Positions 1-7,339 of a stretch of 64,000 bases of DNA are shown here, piece after piece. The first letter of the stretch is position 1. Each line of letters opens with the position of its first letter. The position numbers and the translations under genes were made by a program. The DNA comes from JAICMB01 sp035295125 (lineage in GTDB: Bacteria > Acidobacteriota > Terriglobia > Bryobacterales > Bryobacteraceae): contig DATGJP010000003.1 of NCBI GenBank assembly GCA_035295125.1, positions 86,719-150,718 on the forward strand. Reading direction: 5' to 3'. The notes under the pieces are model-generated. The model saw only the letters and a program-made list of their open reading frames with translations, made no database searches and was not told where the DNA came from.

Positions 1-706
1 CGGTGGAACCGACGTAACCGATTACGTCGCCCTGTTTCACCTGCGCGCCTTCGGTGACGGCAAATCTGGACATGTGCAGATACATCGAGAGCAGACCTTG
101 GCCGTGATCCACGGCGACCATGTTGCCGTGTAAGGTAAAGTGGCCCACGAGACCCACTACGCCGGCGGCGATCGCGTGAATGGGACGGTCTGCCGGAGAG
201 CGCTGATCGATGCCGGCGTGATAGTCGCCGGTGGCTTTGCTGTTCAGCAGGCGCCGGACTCCGTAGGGAGAGGTCATGCAGCCGTTGACGGGGAGTGCCA
301 GGGGTTCGGCCCAGTAGCGGGTGTCCGATACGGTTTTGCGAAAGGCGGCTACCTTCTCGATTTCATCGGGCGTTGCTTTGAGCGCGGCGATGTTTTTGTC
401 GATGACGACGTTTTGCGAGGCGAAGTGGGCATCGCGGACGGTCACGGGAATGGTCTGGACGGAGGTTCCGGATTGATTCAGGAATTCGAGTTTGTAGGGA
501 CCAGGGGTTTCCGTTGCGGTTATCGGCATGAGACCCAGAGTGCCGCCGTCCGGTTGGGGGAAGAGGCGGATGGTTCGGCCGTTCATTCGTGCGGTGACGG
601 CGGTGGCGGGGCCGGAGATGTGGAGCACGTCACCCTGGCGAGGGGTTTGGGGCGTGATGGTTTGGGCGAAAACGGCCGGCACGAATAAGAGGATGGAAAG
701 GCGCAT
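1..706 (-). CDS. M23 family metallopeptidase, C-terminus cut by window edge
   Basis: The minus-strand frame runs from an ATG at 706 off the left edge, giving about 235 visible residues. It opens with a short signal peptide (MRLSILLFVPAVFAQ), so the product is exported. The C-terminal part has the LytM/M23 signature: YHAGIDQRS with the first zinc-ligand His and Asp, then VDHGQGLLSMYLHMS, then VKQGDVIGYVGST, where the window ends before the usual T-G-P-H-L-H motif. M23 enzymes are zinc endopeptidases that cut peptidoglycan cross-links, or act as inactive activators. Activity cannot be judged because the last ligand motif lies outside the window. The neighbour at 739 lies on the same strand, 32 bases upstream. 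Confidence 0.85.
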   Translation of the reverse strand, partial: MRLSILLFVPAVFAQTITPQTPRQGDVLHISGPATAVTARMNGRTIRLFPQPDGGTLGLMPITATETPGPYKLEFLNQSGTSVQTIPVTVRDAHFASQNVVIDKNIAALKATPDEIEKVAAFRKTVSDTRYWAEPLALPVNGCMTSPYGVRRLLNSKATGDYHAGIDQRSPADRPIHAIAAGVVGLVGHFTLHGNMVAVDHGQGLLSMYLHMSRFAVTEGAQVKQGDVIGYVGST

Positions 707-738
707 TCGTCTTCAGGATAAACAGCCTAAAGGCTGCG

Positions 739-1551
739 TTAGTGGATCGTGAGTTGGGCGGAGACGGGGTAGTGGTCGGATTTGTGGATGTCGCGGCGGA
801 CTTCGCCGTCTCCGATTCGGAGAGGGCCTCGGGCGAAGATGTAGTCGAGCGAGCCGACGATCACGTGTGTGCGGGGCGTGCGGTCGCCAGTCGCGTTTTC
901 AAACCCGGCGGCGCGCAGGCGCTCCATGACCGCCTTCGTGCAGGCGCGGTATTTGGTGTTGAGATCGCCGGCGATCACAATTGGTGTTTCTTTCGGGTAT
1001 TGCCCGGAGTCTTTCAGCACCTCGTCGAGCTGCGCGAGTTGGATGGCTCCCGCGCTGCGGCTTTCGAGGTGGAGGTTATAAACGACCAGAGTGCGGGCGT
1101 GATACTGGAGTTCGCTAACGAGGGCGATCCGTCCGCCAAGACGTCGTTGAAACAGAGCCCAGGAGGGAACATAAGGGCGAGGCTGCCAGAAACCGGACTG
1201 GTGCTGGAAACGAATCATCCTGGAGCGAAGCACGGGAAGCGAGGTCAGGATGGCTTGGCCATGGTAGGCGGGATCGTCGCTGCTGCCTTGGGAAAGCTCC
1301 TGGAACTCGGGAGCAAAAACGTAGTCGAGTTTCAGACGGCGCGCGAGCTCGGCGGCGATGTCGGCGCGGTGGGTGCGGCGCGCGTTCAGATCCACTTCCT
1401 GGAGGATGACGAGGTCGGGGCGCTGGCCTTCAATGGCGTTGGAGATACCTGGGAGGTCATACCCACGGTCGATGTTCCAGTCCAAGACGCGTAAAATACC
1501 ATTGGGGCTGGTGTCCCTGGTTGCAAAGCGGCCAGAGCGCAGTTGTTCCAT
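739..1551 (-). CDS. endonuclease/exonuclease/phosphatase family protein
   Basis: The frame carries the DNase I-like (EEP) fold in order: VLDWNIDRG near the N-terminus, ILQEVD with the metal-binding Glu, a VYNLHLES segment, IAGDLNT with the catalytic Asp-x-Asn, LDYIF and a C-terminal SDHYPV with the catalytic Asp-His. All expected catalytic motifs are present, so a metal-dependent phosphodiesterase is likely. The substrate cannot be predicted. The start is uncertain. The ATG at 1551 is preferred because codons upstream of it are AT-rich and unlike the gene. A GTG at 1626 would add a hydrophobic stretch that could act as a signal. A minus-strand TTGCGA/TACTAT pair with 15-base spacing lies about 40-65 bases upstream of 1551, weakly supporting the shorter form. 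Confidence 0.85.
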   Translation of the reverse strand: MEQLRSGRFATRDTSPNGILRVLDWNIDRGYDLPGISNAIEGQRPDLVILQEVDLNARRTHRADIAAELARRLKLDYVFAPEFQELSQGSSDDPAYHGQAILTSLPVLRSRMIRFQHQSGFWQPRPYVPSWALFQRRLGGRIALVSELQYHARTLVVYNLHLESRSAGAIQLAQLDEVLKDSGQYPKETPIVIAGDLNTKYRACTKAVMERLRAAGFENATGDRTPRTHVIVGSLDYIFARGPLRIGDGEVRRDIHKSDHYPVSAQLTIH

Positions 1552-1641
1552 AGGGTTACTAGCGATTAAGGCGAACGAAGTTGCCAGAGCATAGTACAAT
1601 TTCCCGTATCTTCGCAAAAATCTCACGAGGTCAATCACATC

Positions 1642-3228
1642 ATGTTCGTTCCACTTACGCCCATCCGATGTCTGCACCGAGCAGTGGATCTGTTCGGGAA
1701 TCGCATCGGGATCGTTTCGGGCGATAGGGAGTTCACGTACAACGAATTTGCTAACCGTTGCGAGCGTCTTGCCGCCGGTCTTGCCGCTGAGGGTATCGAA
1801 CCAGGGGACCGCGTCGCATATCTCAGCTTCAATAATAACCAGTTGCTGGAGGGCTATTACGGAGTTGTGCAGGCGCGCGCCATCGTGATGCCCCTCAATG
1901 TCCGGCTTTCTCCGATGGAGTTCATCAACATCCTGAACCATTCGGGCGCGAAGATGTTGATTTTCGAAAACGACTTTTTGCCGCTGGTGGAGCAGTTGAA
2001 GGGTTCGTGCCCTCAGATCCAGAAGTACGTCACGATCAACGACATGGTTCCGGCAGCGGACATGACATACGAGGAGCTGATTTCAAAGGGCACGCCGGAG
2101 CACGCGGACATTTTTCGCATCGACGAAGGGTCGATTGCGGAGTTGTTCTATACGAGCGGCAGCACCGGGACTCCGAAGGGTGTGGCACTGAGCCATCGAA
2201 CGCTCTATCTTCATGCGCTGGGCGTGGCGTGCCTGTACAAAGACATCGAGACCCTGGTGGATTTGCATACGATCCCGCTCTTTCATGCGAACGGGTGGGG
2301 CCGGCCGCAGTGCTCGACGATGGTGGGCGTGAAGCAGGTGATGGTGCGGCGGTTTGAACCCACGGGCGTGTTCAAGCTGATTGAGAAGCATCGCGCGACG
2401 GACATGAGCGTGGTGCCGACCATGGCGAACGCCTTGCTCAATGCGCCCGATATCGGTGCTTATGATCTTTCGAGCCTGCGGCACATCATGGTTGGCGGCG
2501 CCGCAGCATCTCCCGAGCTTGTCGAACGGGTGGAGGCAGCGTTCCACTGCGAGTGCATGAGCGGGTACGGGCTGACGGAGACATGTCCGGTACTGACTTC
2601 TTCGCGGCCGAAGCGAGATGTCGGCGATACCGGGGCGGAGCGGTTGCGGCGGCATTCGATGGCGGGCTGGGCTGTTCCGGGCGTGCGGGTGCGCGTAGTG
2701 GACCTCGAGATGAACGACGTACCGCGCGACATGCAGACGATTGGTGAAGTGGTCGCGATGGGCGATCACGTGATGGAGGGCTACTACAAAGAACCGGAAG
2801 CAACCGCCGCTGTGATGAGCGGACCTTGGTTCCACACAGGCGACATGGCGGTTTGGGATGAGGATGGTTATCTGCACATCGTCGATCGCAAGAAGGAGAT
2901 CATTATCAGCGGCGGTGAGAATATTTCGTCGCTGGAGGTTGAGAAGGCGATATTTGCGCATCCCGAGGTTTATGAGTGCGCGGTGGTGGCCGCCCCGCAC
3001 GAGAAGTGGGGCGAGGTTCCAGTGGCTGTCGTGGTGCGGAAGCCCGGGTCGGTGTTGACGGGCGATGCATTGATGGAGTTCCTGCAGACACGGCTGGGTA
3101 AGTTTAAGCTTCCCCGGATGGTGGAGTTTAGCGAGGAACCATTGCCGAAGACGGGGACCGGGAAGATCCGGAAGCTCATCTTGCGCGAGCGGTTTTGGGC
3201 AGGGAAAGAGAAGCGGGTACAGGGCTAA
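1642..3228 (+). CDS. AMP-dependent acyl-CoA synthetase/ligase
   Basis: This 528-residue ANL-superfamily adenylate-forming enzyme has the P-loop-like YTSGSTGTPKG at about 168-178, GYGLTETCP near 307, the WFHTGDMAVWDEDGYLHIVDRKKE hinge region near 395-418, and the catalytic Lys in PKTGTGKIRK near 502. The family activates a carboxylic acid to acyl-AMP and then acyl-CoA. Overall length and motifs resemble medium/long-chain fatty acyl-CoA synthetases, but the acid is not identifiable here. It lies 44 bases before lutA on the same strand, separated by a palindromic repeat, so co-transcription with lactate oxidation is possible but not shown. A GAGG about 11 bases before the ATG may serve as ribosome binding site. 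Confidence 0.93.
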   Translation: MFVPLTPIRCLHRAVDLFGNRIGIVSGDREFTYNEFANRCERLAAGLAAEGIEPGDRVAYLSFNNNQLLEGYYGVVQARAIVMPLNVRLSPMEFINILNHSGAKMLIFENDFLPLVEQLKGSCPQIQKYVTINDMVPAADMTYEELISKGTPEHADIFRIDEGSIAELFYTSGSTGTPKGVALSHRTLYLHALGVACLYKDIETLVDLHTIPLFHANGWGRPQCSTMVGVKQVMVRRFEPTGVFKLIEKHRATDMSVVPTMANALLNAPDIGAYDLSSLRHIMVGGAAASPELVERVEAAFHCECMSGYGLTETCPVLTSSRPKRDVGDTGAERLRRHSMAGWAVPGVRVRVVDLEMNDVPRDMQTIGEVVAMGDHVMEGYYKEPEATAAVMSGPWFHTGDMAVWDEDGYLHIVDRKKEIIISGGENISSLEVEKAIFAHPEVYECAVVAAPHEKWGEVPVAVVVRKPGSVLTGDALMEFLQTRLGKFKLPRMVEFSEEPLPKTGTGKIRKLILRERFWAGKEKRVQG

Positions 3229-3231
3229 CAC

Positions 3232-3253
3232 GGGCAGGCGAAACCGCCTGCCC
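3232..3253. repeat. REP-like palindrome GCAGGCG-AAAC-CGCCTGC
   Basis: A perfect inverted repeat (GGGCAGGCG, AAAC loop, CGCCTGCCC) fills the short gap between the acyl-CoA synthetase and lutA and is followed by CCACC. The same core recurs inside lutA and at several other intergenic sites in this window, so it is a dispersed element and not a gene-specific terminator. There is no T-tract after it. Confidence 0.85.
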
Positions 3254-3272
3254 CACCCTATAATCGAAGTTC

Positions 3273-3983
3273 ATGCCCTCTGGCCGTGTCTCGATTTTCG
3301 TCACGTGCATCGTTGACCAGTTGTTTCCACAGGTCGGGCTCGCAATGGCGAGCGTTTTGGAGAGATTAGGGTACAGGGTCGATTTTCCCGAGGCGCAGAC
3401 GTGCTGCGGGCAGCCGGCCTTCAATAGCGGCTATCGCGACGAGGCCCGGGCGGTGGCGCTGCATTTCCTGAAAGTCTTTCGCGACTGTGAATACATCGTG
3501 GTTCCGTCGGGGTCGTGCACTTCGATGATTGCCCATCATTATGCCGAGCTTTTTAGTGAGCAGGCGAAACCGCCTGCCCTACCTGTGTGGGAATTCTCAC
3601 GATTTCTGACCGAGGTGGCGGGGGTGGAAGATGTCGGGGCTCGCTTCGACGGAGTGGTTACGTACCACGACAGTTGCCACGCTCTTCGCGAACTGCACGT
3701 GAAAGACGGACCGCGCCGGTTGTTGGCACAGGTGAAGGGCTTGACGCTTCGGGAAATGGATGCCGCGGAGGAATGCTGCGGGTTCGGAGGCACGTTTTCC
3801 GTCAAGTTTCCGGAGGTGTCGGGTGCTATGGCACGCACCAAGATCGATTCTATTCAACGGACCGAGGCGGGGACTGTTGTATCGATTGATTCGAGCTGCC
3901 TGATGCAGCTTCAGGGCGTCATATCGCGGGCGGGGCTTCCCATCCGGACCATGCACCTGGCGGAGGTTCTGGCGTCGCGATGA
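3273..3983 (+). CDS. lutA: LutA, lactate utilization (Fe-S)-binding protein
   Basis: This 236-residue protein has two CCG cysteine-rich domains: QTCCGQPAFNSGY in the first half and ECCGFGGTFSVK in the second, each with its partner Cys (SCTSM, DSCHALR). It matches the LutA/YkgE family, which with LutB and LutC forms the iron-sulfur complex that oxidises L-lactate to pyruvate. The stop overlaps the lutB start (ATGA, 3980-3983), typical of a translationally coupled operon. Oddity: residues about 97-103 (QAKPPAL) are encoded by an intact REP-like palindrome, in the linker between the two CCG domains where E. coli YkgE, as recalled, has a different and longer sequence. Confidence 0.95.
   Translation: MPSGRVSIFVTCIVDQLFPQVGLAMASVLERLGYRVDFPEAQTCCGQPAFNSGYRDEARAVALHFLKVFRDCEYIVVPSGSCTSMIAHHYAELFSEQAKPPALPVWEFSRFLTEVAGVEDVGARFDGVVTYHDSCHALRELHVKDGPRRLLAQVKGLTLREMDAAEECCGFGGTFSVKFPEVSGAMARTKIDSIQRTEAGTVVSIDSSCLMQLQGVISRAGLPIRTMHLAEVLASR
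3560..3577. repeat. REP-like palindrome inside the lutA coding sequence
   Basis: GCAGGCG-AAAC-CGCCTGC is a perfect palindrome, identical over 18 bases to the intergenic copy near 3234 and sharing its CCxACC right flank. Here it is read in frame within lutA and contributes Gln-Ala-Lys-Pro-Pro-Ala to the inter-domain linker. Confidence 0.9.
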
Positions 3984-5404
3984 CGAGCGCACCCATCAAG
4001 ATTAAAGAGACGATCGCGGATCCGCGCCTCCAACAGGCCATTTACACGGCGACCGGACGACTGATGTCGCATCGTGCCCAGGCGATTCAGCCGGCGTTAA
4101 TGCCGGAGTACCAGGAACTGCGGACCCGCGCGCACGAGATCAAGCGGCACACCATCGAGAATCTCGACTATTACCTGGAGCTGCTGGAATCGAAGGTTAC
4201 GGCGCATGGCGGCAAGGTGATTTTCTGCCGCGACGCCGCGGAGGTGGCGGATTTCGTTCTCGGGTTGGCGAAAGAGCGCGGGGCGAAGCTCATCGTCAAA
4301 TCGAAGTCGATGACAACCGAGGAAATCGGGCTGAATGAGCGAGTGGAGCGGCATCAGCTCGAGGCGGTGGAAACGGACTTGGGTGAGTACATCCTGCAAC
4401 TCGCTCACCAGCGGCCGTACCACATCGTCGCTCCGGCTTTGCACATGACGCGTTACGAGGTGGCGGACATCTTCACGGAGAAGCTCGGCGTGAAGAACGA
4501 GGTCGTCATTGAGAACCAGACGAAGATAGCGCGATCGGTGCTGCGGGAGAAATTTCTGGCGGCGGATATCGGTATTACGGGCGCGAATTTCCTGGTGGCC
4601 GATTCCGGCGCGGTGTTGGTGGTGGAAAACGAAGGCAATGCGCGCTTGAGCAGTTCGGCGCCGAAGATTCACATCGCGATTGCGGGAATCGAGAAGCTCA
4701 TTCCCCGGGCGCAGGATCTGCCGCTGTTTTTGAAACTACTGGGCCGCAGCGCGACAGGACAGGCGATGACGGTGTATACGTCGTTTCTTTCCGGACCGCG
4801 GCGTAGCGACGAGATCGACGGTCCCGATGAGTTTTACGTGGTGCTGCTCGACAACGGCCGGACGAAGCTGTTGGCCAATGCCGACAAGCGGGAATCTCTT
4901 TACTGCATCCGCTGCGGCGCGTGTTTGAACCACTGTCCGGTTTATCGCAAGATCGGCGGGCACAGTTATCCGTGGATCTATTCGGGGCCAATCGGGAAGA
5001 TCATCACGCCGCAGTTTCACGGTGTGATGCAGGACCCGTGGCTGCCGTTTGCGTCGAGCCTGTGCGGGGCGTGCGCGGAGGTTTGCCCCGTAAAGATCGA
5101 CATACCGAAATTGCTGCTGCAGTTGCGGTCGGAGGTGGTTGAGGCGAAGACGAGGGGCGGGACAGCCGGCGAGGAGCGCAGGGGGTTTCGCCTGTTCGCG
5201 TGGCTGATGCAGCGGCCCAAGCTGTTTCAGTTTGCGGGGCGGATGGCGGCGCGATTCGGTCCCAGGCCGGCTGGCGGCAAGTGGATCAGCAAGGTGCCGG
5301 GGCTATTCAATATAGAACCAGTGAGGAACTGGCTGAGTCAACGCGACCTGCCGCCCCCGGCGCCGAAGAGTTTCCATCAACTGTGGAAAGAGCGGAAGAA
5401 GTGA
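3980..5404 (+). CDS. lutB: LutB, lactate utilization iron-sulfur protein
   Basis: This 474-residue LutB/LldF protein has an N-terminal LUD domain (residues about 60-300, with KSKSMTTEEIGLNE), then two ferredoxin-type 4Fe-4S motifs: YCIRCGACLNHCP near residue 308 and SLCGACAEVCPVKIDIP near 360. A basic C-terminal tail follows, as is usual for the family. It is the central electron-transferring subunit of the LutABC L-lactate dehydrogenase complex. It overlaps lutA by four bases and lutC by four bases (GTGA at 5401-5404), so the three are almost certainly one coupled operon. Length and all eight cluster cysteines are normal. Confidence 0.96.
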   Translation: MTSAPIKIKETIADPRLQQAIYTATGRLMSHRAQAIQPALMPEYQELRTRAHEIKRHTIENLDYYLELLESKVTAHGGKVIFCRDAAEVADFVLGLAKERGAKLIVKSKSMTTEEIGLNERVERHQLEAVETDLGEYILQLAHQRPYHIVAPALHMTRYEVADIFTEKLGVKNEVVIENQTKIARSVLREKFLAADIGITGANFLVADSGAVLVVENEGNARLSSSAPKIHIAIAGIEKLIPRAQDLPLFLKLLGRSATGQAMTVYTSFLSGPRRSDEIDGPDEFYVVLLDNGRTKLLANADKRESLYCIRCGACLNHCPVYRKIGGHSYPWIYSGPIGKIITPQFHGVMQDPWLPFASSLCGACAEVCPVKIDIPKLLLQLRSEVVEAKTRGGTAGEERRGFRLFAWLMQRPKLFQFAGRMAARFGPRPAGGKWISKVPGLFNIEPVRNWLSQRDLPPPAPKSFHQLWKERKK

Positions 5405-6051
5405 GCGACGCGCGGACCGATATTCTCGGCAGAGTGCGCGCGGCGCTGGGGCGAAAGGCGGCTCAGCCGGCGAGTGAGTCACCTGGGGTTTATCTCAGCA
5501 CACGAAACCTGAGTGTAACGGAGCGCATCGAACTGTTCGTCCGGAACTTTGAGAAATTGAACGGACAAGCGAGGTGTCTCGCGGCGCGGGCCGACGTTGG
5601 TCCGGTCCTGCGCGAATTGCTCGACGGTCGAACGGCGGTGGCATCCAATTCGCCATATCTCCGTGAGTGTGGAATTACAGAAATCGGAAGCGTGCAGACG
5701 GGTTTTACAGTACGTGAGGAATTGAAGGCGGCGTGCGCGAGCGCCGGCGCGGGCATCACAAGTTGTGACTATGCGCTGGCGGAGACGGGCACCCTGGTCA
5801 TGCTCTCGAGTCCTCAGGAAGCCAGGCTGGTGTCGTTGCTACCCCCTATGCATGTGGCTGTGATTCCGGCGTCGAGCATCATCGGGAACCTGGATGAACT
5901 GCTCACGAATGTGCCGTTGCCGGCCGAGCAAAGCAGTTCCATGGTTCTCATTACCGGACCGAGCCGAACCGCGGATATCGAACAAATCCTGGTGCGGGGA
6001 GTCCATGGACCGGGTCAAATCCATGCTTTGATCGTCGAAGAGGGAGCGTAA
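5401..6051 (+). CDS. lutC: LutC, LUD-domain lactate utilization protein
   Basis: The GTG at 5401 overlaps the lutB stop as GTGA and gives a 216-residue protein of normal LutC length. It shows the LUD fold signature CDYALAETGTLVMLSS followed by VSLLPPMHVAVIP and a late ITGPSRTADIE. An upstream in-frame extension to 5200 lies inside lutB and has no family similarity, so it is discarded. LutC is the third subunit of the lactate-oxidising complex. The stop TAA shares its last base with the ATG of the next gene (TAATG), so the downstream beta-barrel gene is probably co-translated. Confidence 0.94.
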   Translation: MSDARTDILGRVRAALGRKAAQPASESPGVYLSTRNLSVTERIELFVRNFEKLNGQARCLAARADVGPVLRELLDGRTAVASNSPYLRECGITEIGSVQTGFTVREELKAACASAGAGITSCDYALAETGTLVMLSSPQEARLVSLLPPMHVAVIPASSIIGNLDELLTNVPLPAEQSSSMVLITGPSRTADIEQILVRGVHGPGQIHALIVEEGA

Positions 6052-6641
6052 TGCGGAGAGTTTTGACAATTCTTGTTTTGAGTGCCGCACCAGCGGCTTT
6101 TGCTCAGTCTTTTGAGGGAGCAGTTAGCTTCGGAGAATCGCTGTTATCGAACAGCACGATCGGAACAGTGCCATCGCAGACCGGTGTTGGGAACGATACC
6201 TATTCATTGACTAACGGATTTCGTTTTGGTTTTCGCATGACCGTCAACTTCAAATCCCATATGGGCGGCGAGTTCGGGTATGCGTACAACCGCACGCATC
6301 TGCAACTCGACGGAGTGGACCAGGGTGGCATGGCGGTTCACCAGGTTTGGGGCGATGGGCTGTTCTATGCCACGAAGGATGAATCGCGGGTCCGTCCTTT
6401 CGTTGCAGCGGGCGTCGGATTCGCCAATTTCGTGCCGCCGGGAGCGTCGGCAAGCTATGGGCAAGGCGAGAACCATTATCCGTTCAATTACGGCGCCGGC
6501 GTGAAGGTCAAGGTGACCGGAATGTGGATGCTTCGCTTTGATATCCGGCAGTACAACAGCAGCAAACCGTTCGGTTTGCCGAACAATGGCGGCCGTCTGC
6601 TGATGAACGAGATTTCGGCCGGCGTAGGGATTGCAATATAG
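6051..6641 (+). CDS. outer-membrane beta-barrel protein (OmpA/porin-like)
   Basis: This 196-residue product has a signal peptide (MRRVLTILVLSAAPAAFAQS) and alternating aromatic/polar strands ending in a short hydrophobic segment (AGVGIAI). Gly-rich turns and strands such as RPFVAAGVGFANF and MLRFDIRQY fit an eight-stranded outer-membrane barrel of the OMP_b-brl family. The start overlaps the lutC stop by one base. Being the last gene of the lut cluster, it could be an accessory outer-membrane protein, but no role in lactate uptake can be claimed from sequence. Confidence 0.85.
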   Translation: MRRVLTILVLSAAPAAFAQSFEGAVSFGESLLSNSTIGTVPSQTGVGNDTYSLTNGFRFGFRMTVNFKSHMGGEFGYAYNRTHLQLDGVDQGGMAVHQVWGDGLFYATKDESRVRPFVAAGVGFANFVPPGASASYGQGENHYPFNYGAGVKVKVTGMWMLRFDIRQYNSSKPFGLPNNGGRLLMNEISAGVGIAI

Positions 6642-6697
6642 ATAAATTTCACACGGAGTTCAGGCGCGTACAGCTGCCGGAGGAACTCCGCGGCCTG

Positions 6698-7126
6698 ATG
6701 ACTTTCGACCGGAAAGTGTTTCGCGCGGCGGACCGCTTTCCGGCCGAGTATTGGCGCGTCCTCGATTCGTATTGGATGCTGGTGGGCGGTGTGAAGGCGG
6801 GGTGTTGCGCTTTTGAGAAGCACGTCGACTTTCAGGGGGATTTGCGGCGGGACGAGTTGAATCCAAGGATGAAGGGGTCGCTCTATATCGCGACCACTGG
6901 GATTCTGCCGCGGTTCCAGGGCAGGGGTCTTGGGCGGGTGCTGAAGGCTTGGGAGATTGCCTATGCGCGGCATTATGGATTCAGGCGGATCGTAACGAAT
7001 ACGCGGGAACGGAATGCCGCGATGATCGCGCTGAATCGGGCGTTTGGGTTTGAGATTATTCGCACGACGCCGCGGTATTATGCGGGGCCGGTGGAGGCTA
7101 CGGTGGTGATGGAGTTGTGGCTGTAG
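6698..7126 (+). CDS. GNAT family N-acetyltransferase
   Basis: The 142-residue frame contains the GNAT acetyl-CoA-binding core: LYIATTGILPRFQGRGLGRVLKAWEIAYA (beta4 and the R/Q-x-x-G-x-G/A loop) followed by RRIVTNTRERNAAMIALNRAFGFE. The acceptor is unknown. The sequence reads in frame upstream of the chosen ATG (FRRVQLPEELRGL looks protein-like), but no ATG, GTG or TTG is present there, so either the N-terminus is as given or the original start has been lost. A GGAGG lies about 14 bases upstream, farther than ideal. Confidence 0.85.
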   Translation: MTFDRKVFRAADRFPAEYWRVLDSYWMLVGGVKAGCCAFEKHVDFQGDLRRDELNPRMKGSLYIATTGILPRFQGRGLGRVLKAWEIAYARHYGFRRIVTNTRERNAAMIALNRAFGFEIIRTTPRYYAGPVEATVVMELWL

Positions 7127-7249
7127 ACCTCGAAGTGGCTTCCGCGCTACGTGGTTTCAATGGCATGTTTTGCCGTTCCGGCGGCTTCAGCCTTTGCAAG
7201 ACAGTATGGAGGATTAGCGGGTTACAAACACTCTGCATGGTCATGACTC

Positions 7250-7310
7250 AGGCGGTTTCGCCGCCTTTGGACTTCACCGGAAACGCGCAGGCGAAACCAC
7301 CTGCGCCACC
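7250..7310. repeat. paired REP-like palindromes with TTTGGACTTCACCGG spacer
   Basis: Two inverted copies of the GCAGGCGGTTTCGCC-type palindrome flank the spacer TTTGGACTTCACCGGAAACGC. The same two-arm arrangement and spacer recur at 39447-39504, so this is a composite unit (BIME/REPIN-like). The surrounding gap 7127-7339 holds no supported gene. Confidence 0.8.
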
Positions 7311-7339
7311 TTGGTTCGGGCTGCGTTACGTCCACACCC

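Noticed and set aside
140..688. Open frame of 182 codons opposite the M23 peptidase
   Set aside because: Gly/Val-rich shadow; the minus strand reads a signal peptide and the LytM motif.
2083..3231. Open frame of 382 codons antisense to the acyl-CoA synthetase
   Set aside because: His/Pro/Arg-rich composition without any family motif; a shadow of a GC-rich gene whose sense frame has all ANL motifs.
3232..3253. Rho-independent terminator after the acyl-CoA synthetase
   Set aside because: The stem is strong, but there is no T-tract and the same palindrome occurs inside lutA and elsewhere, so it is a dispersed repeat.
5200..5400. Upstream in-frame extension of lutC
   Set aside because: It lies inside lutB in another frame; the GTG at 5401 forms the standard GTGA overlap and gives normal LutC length.
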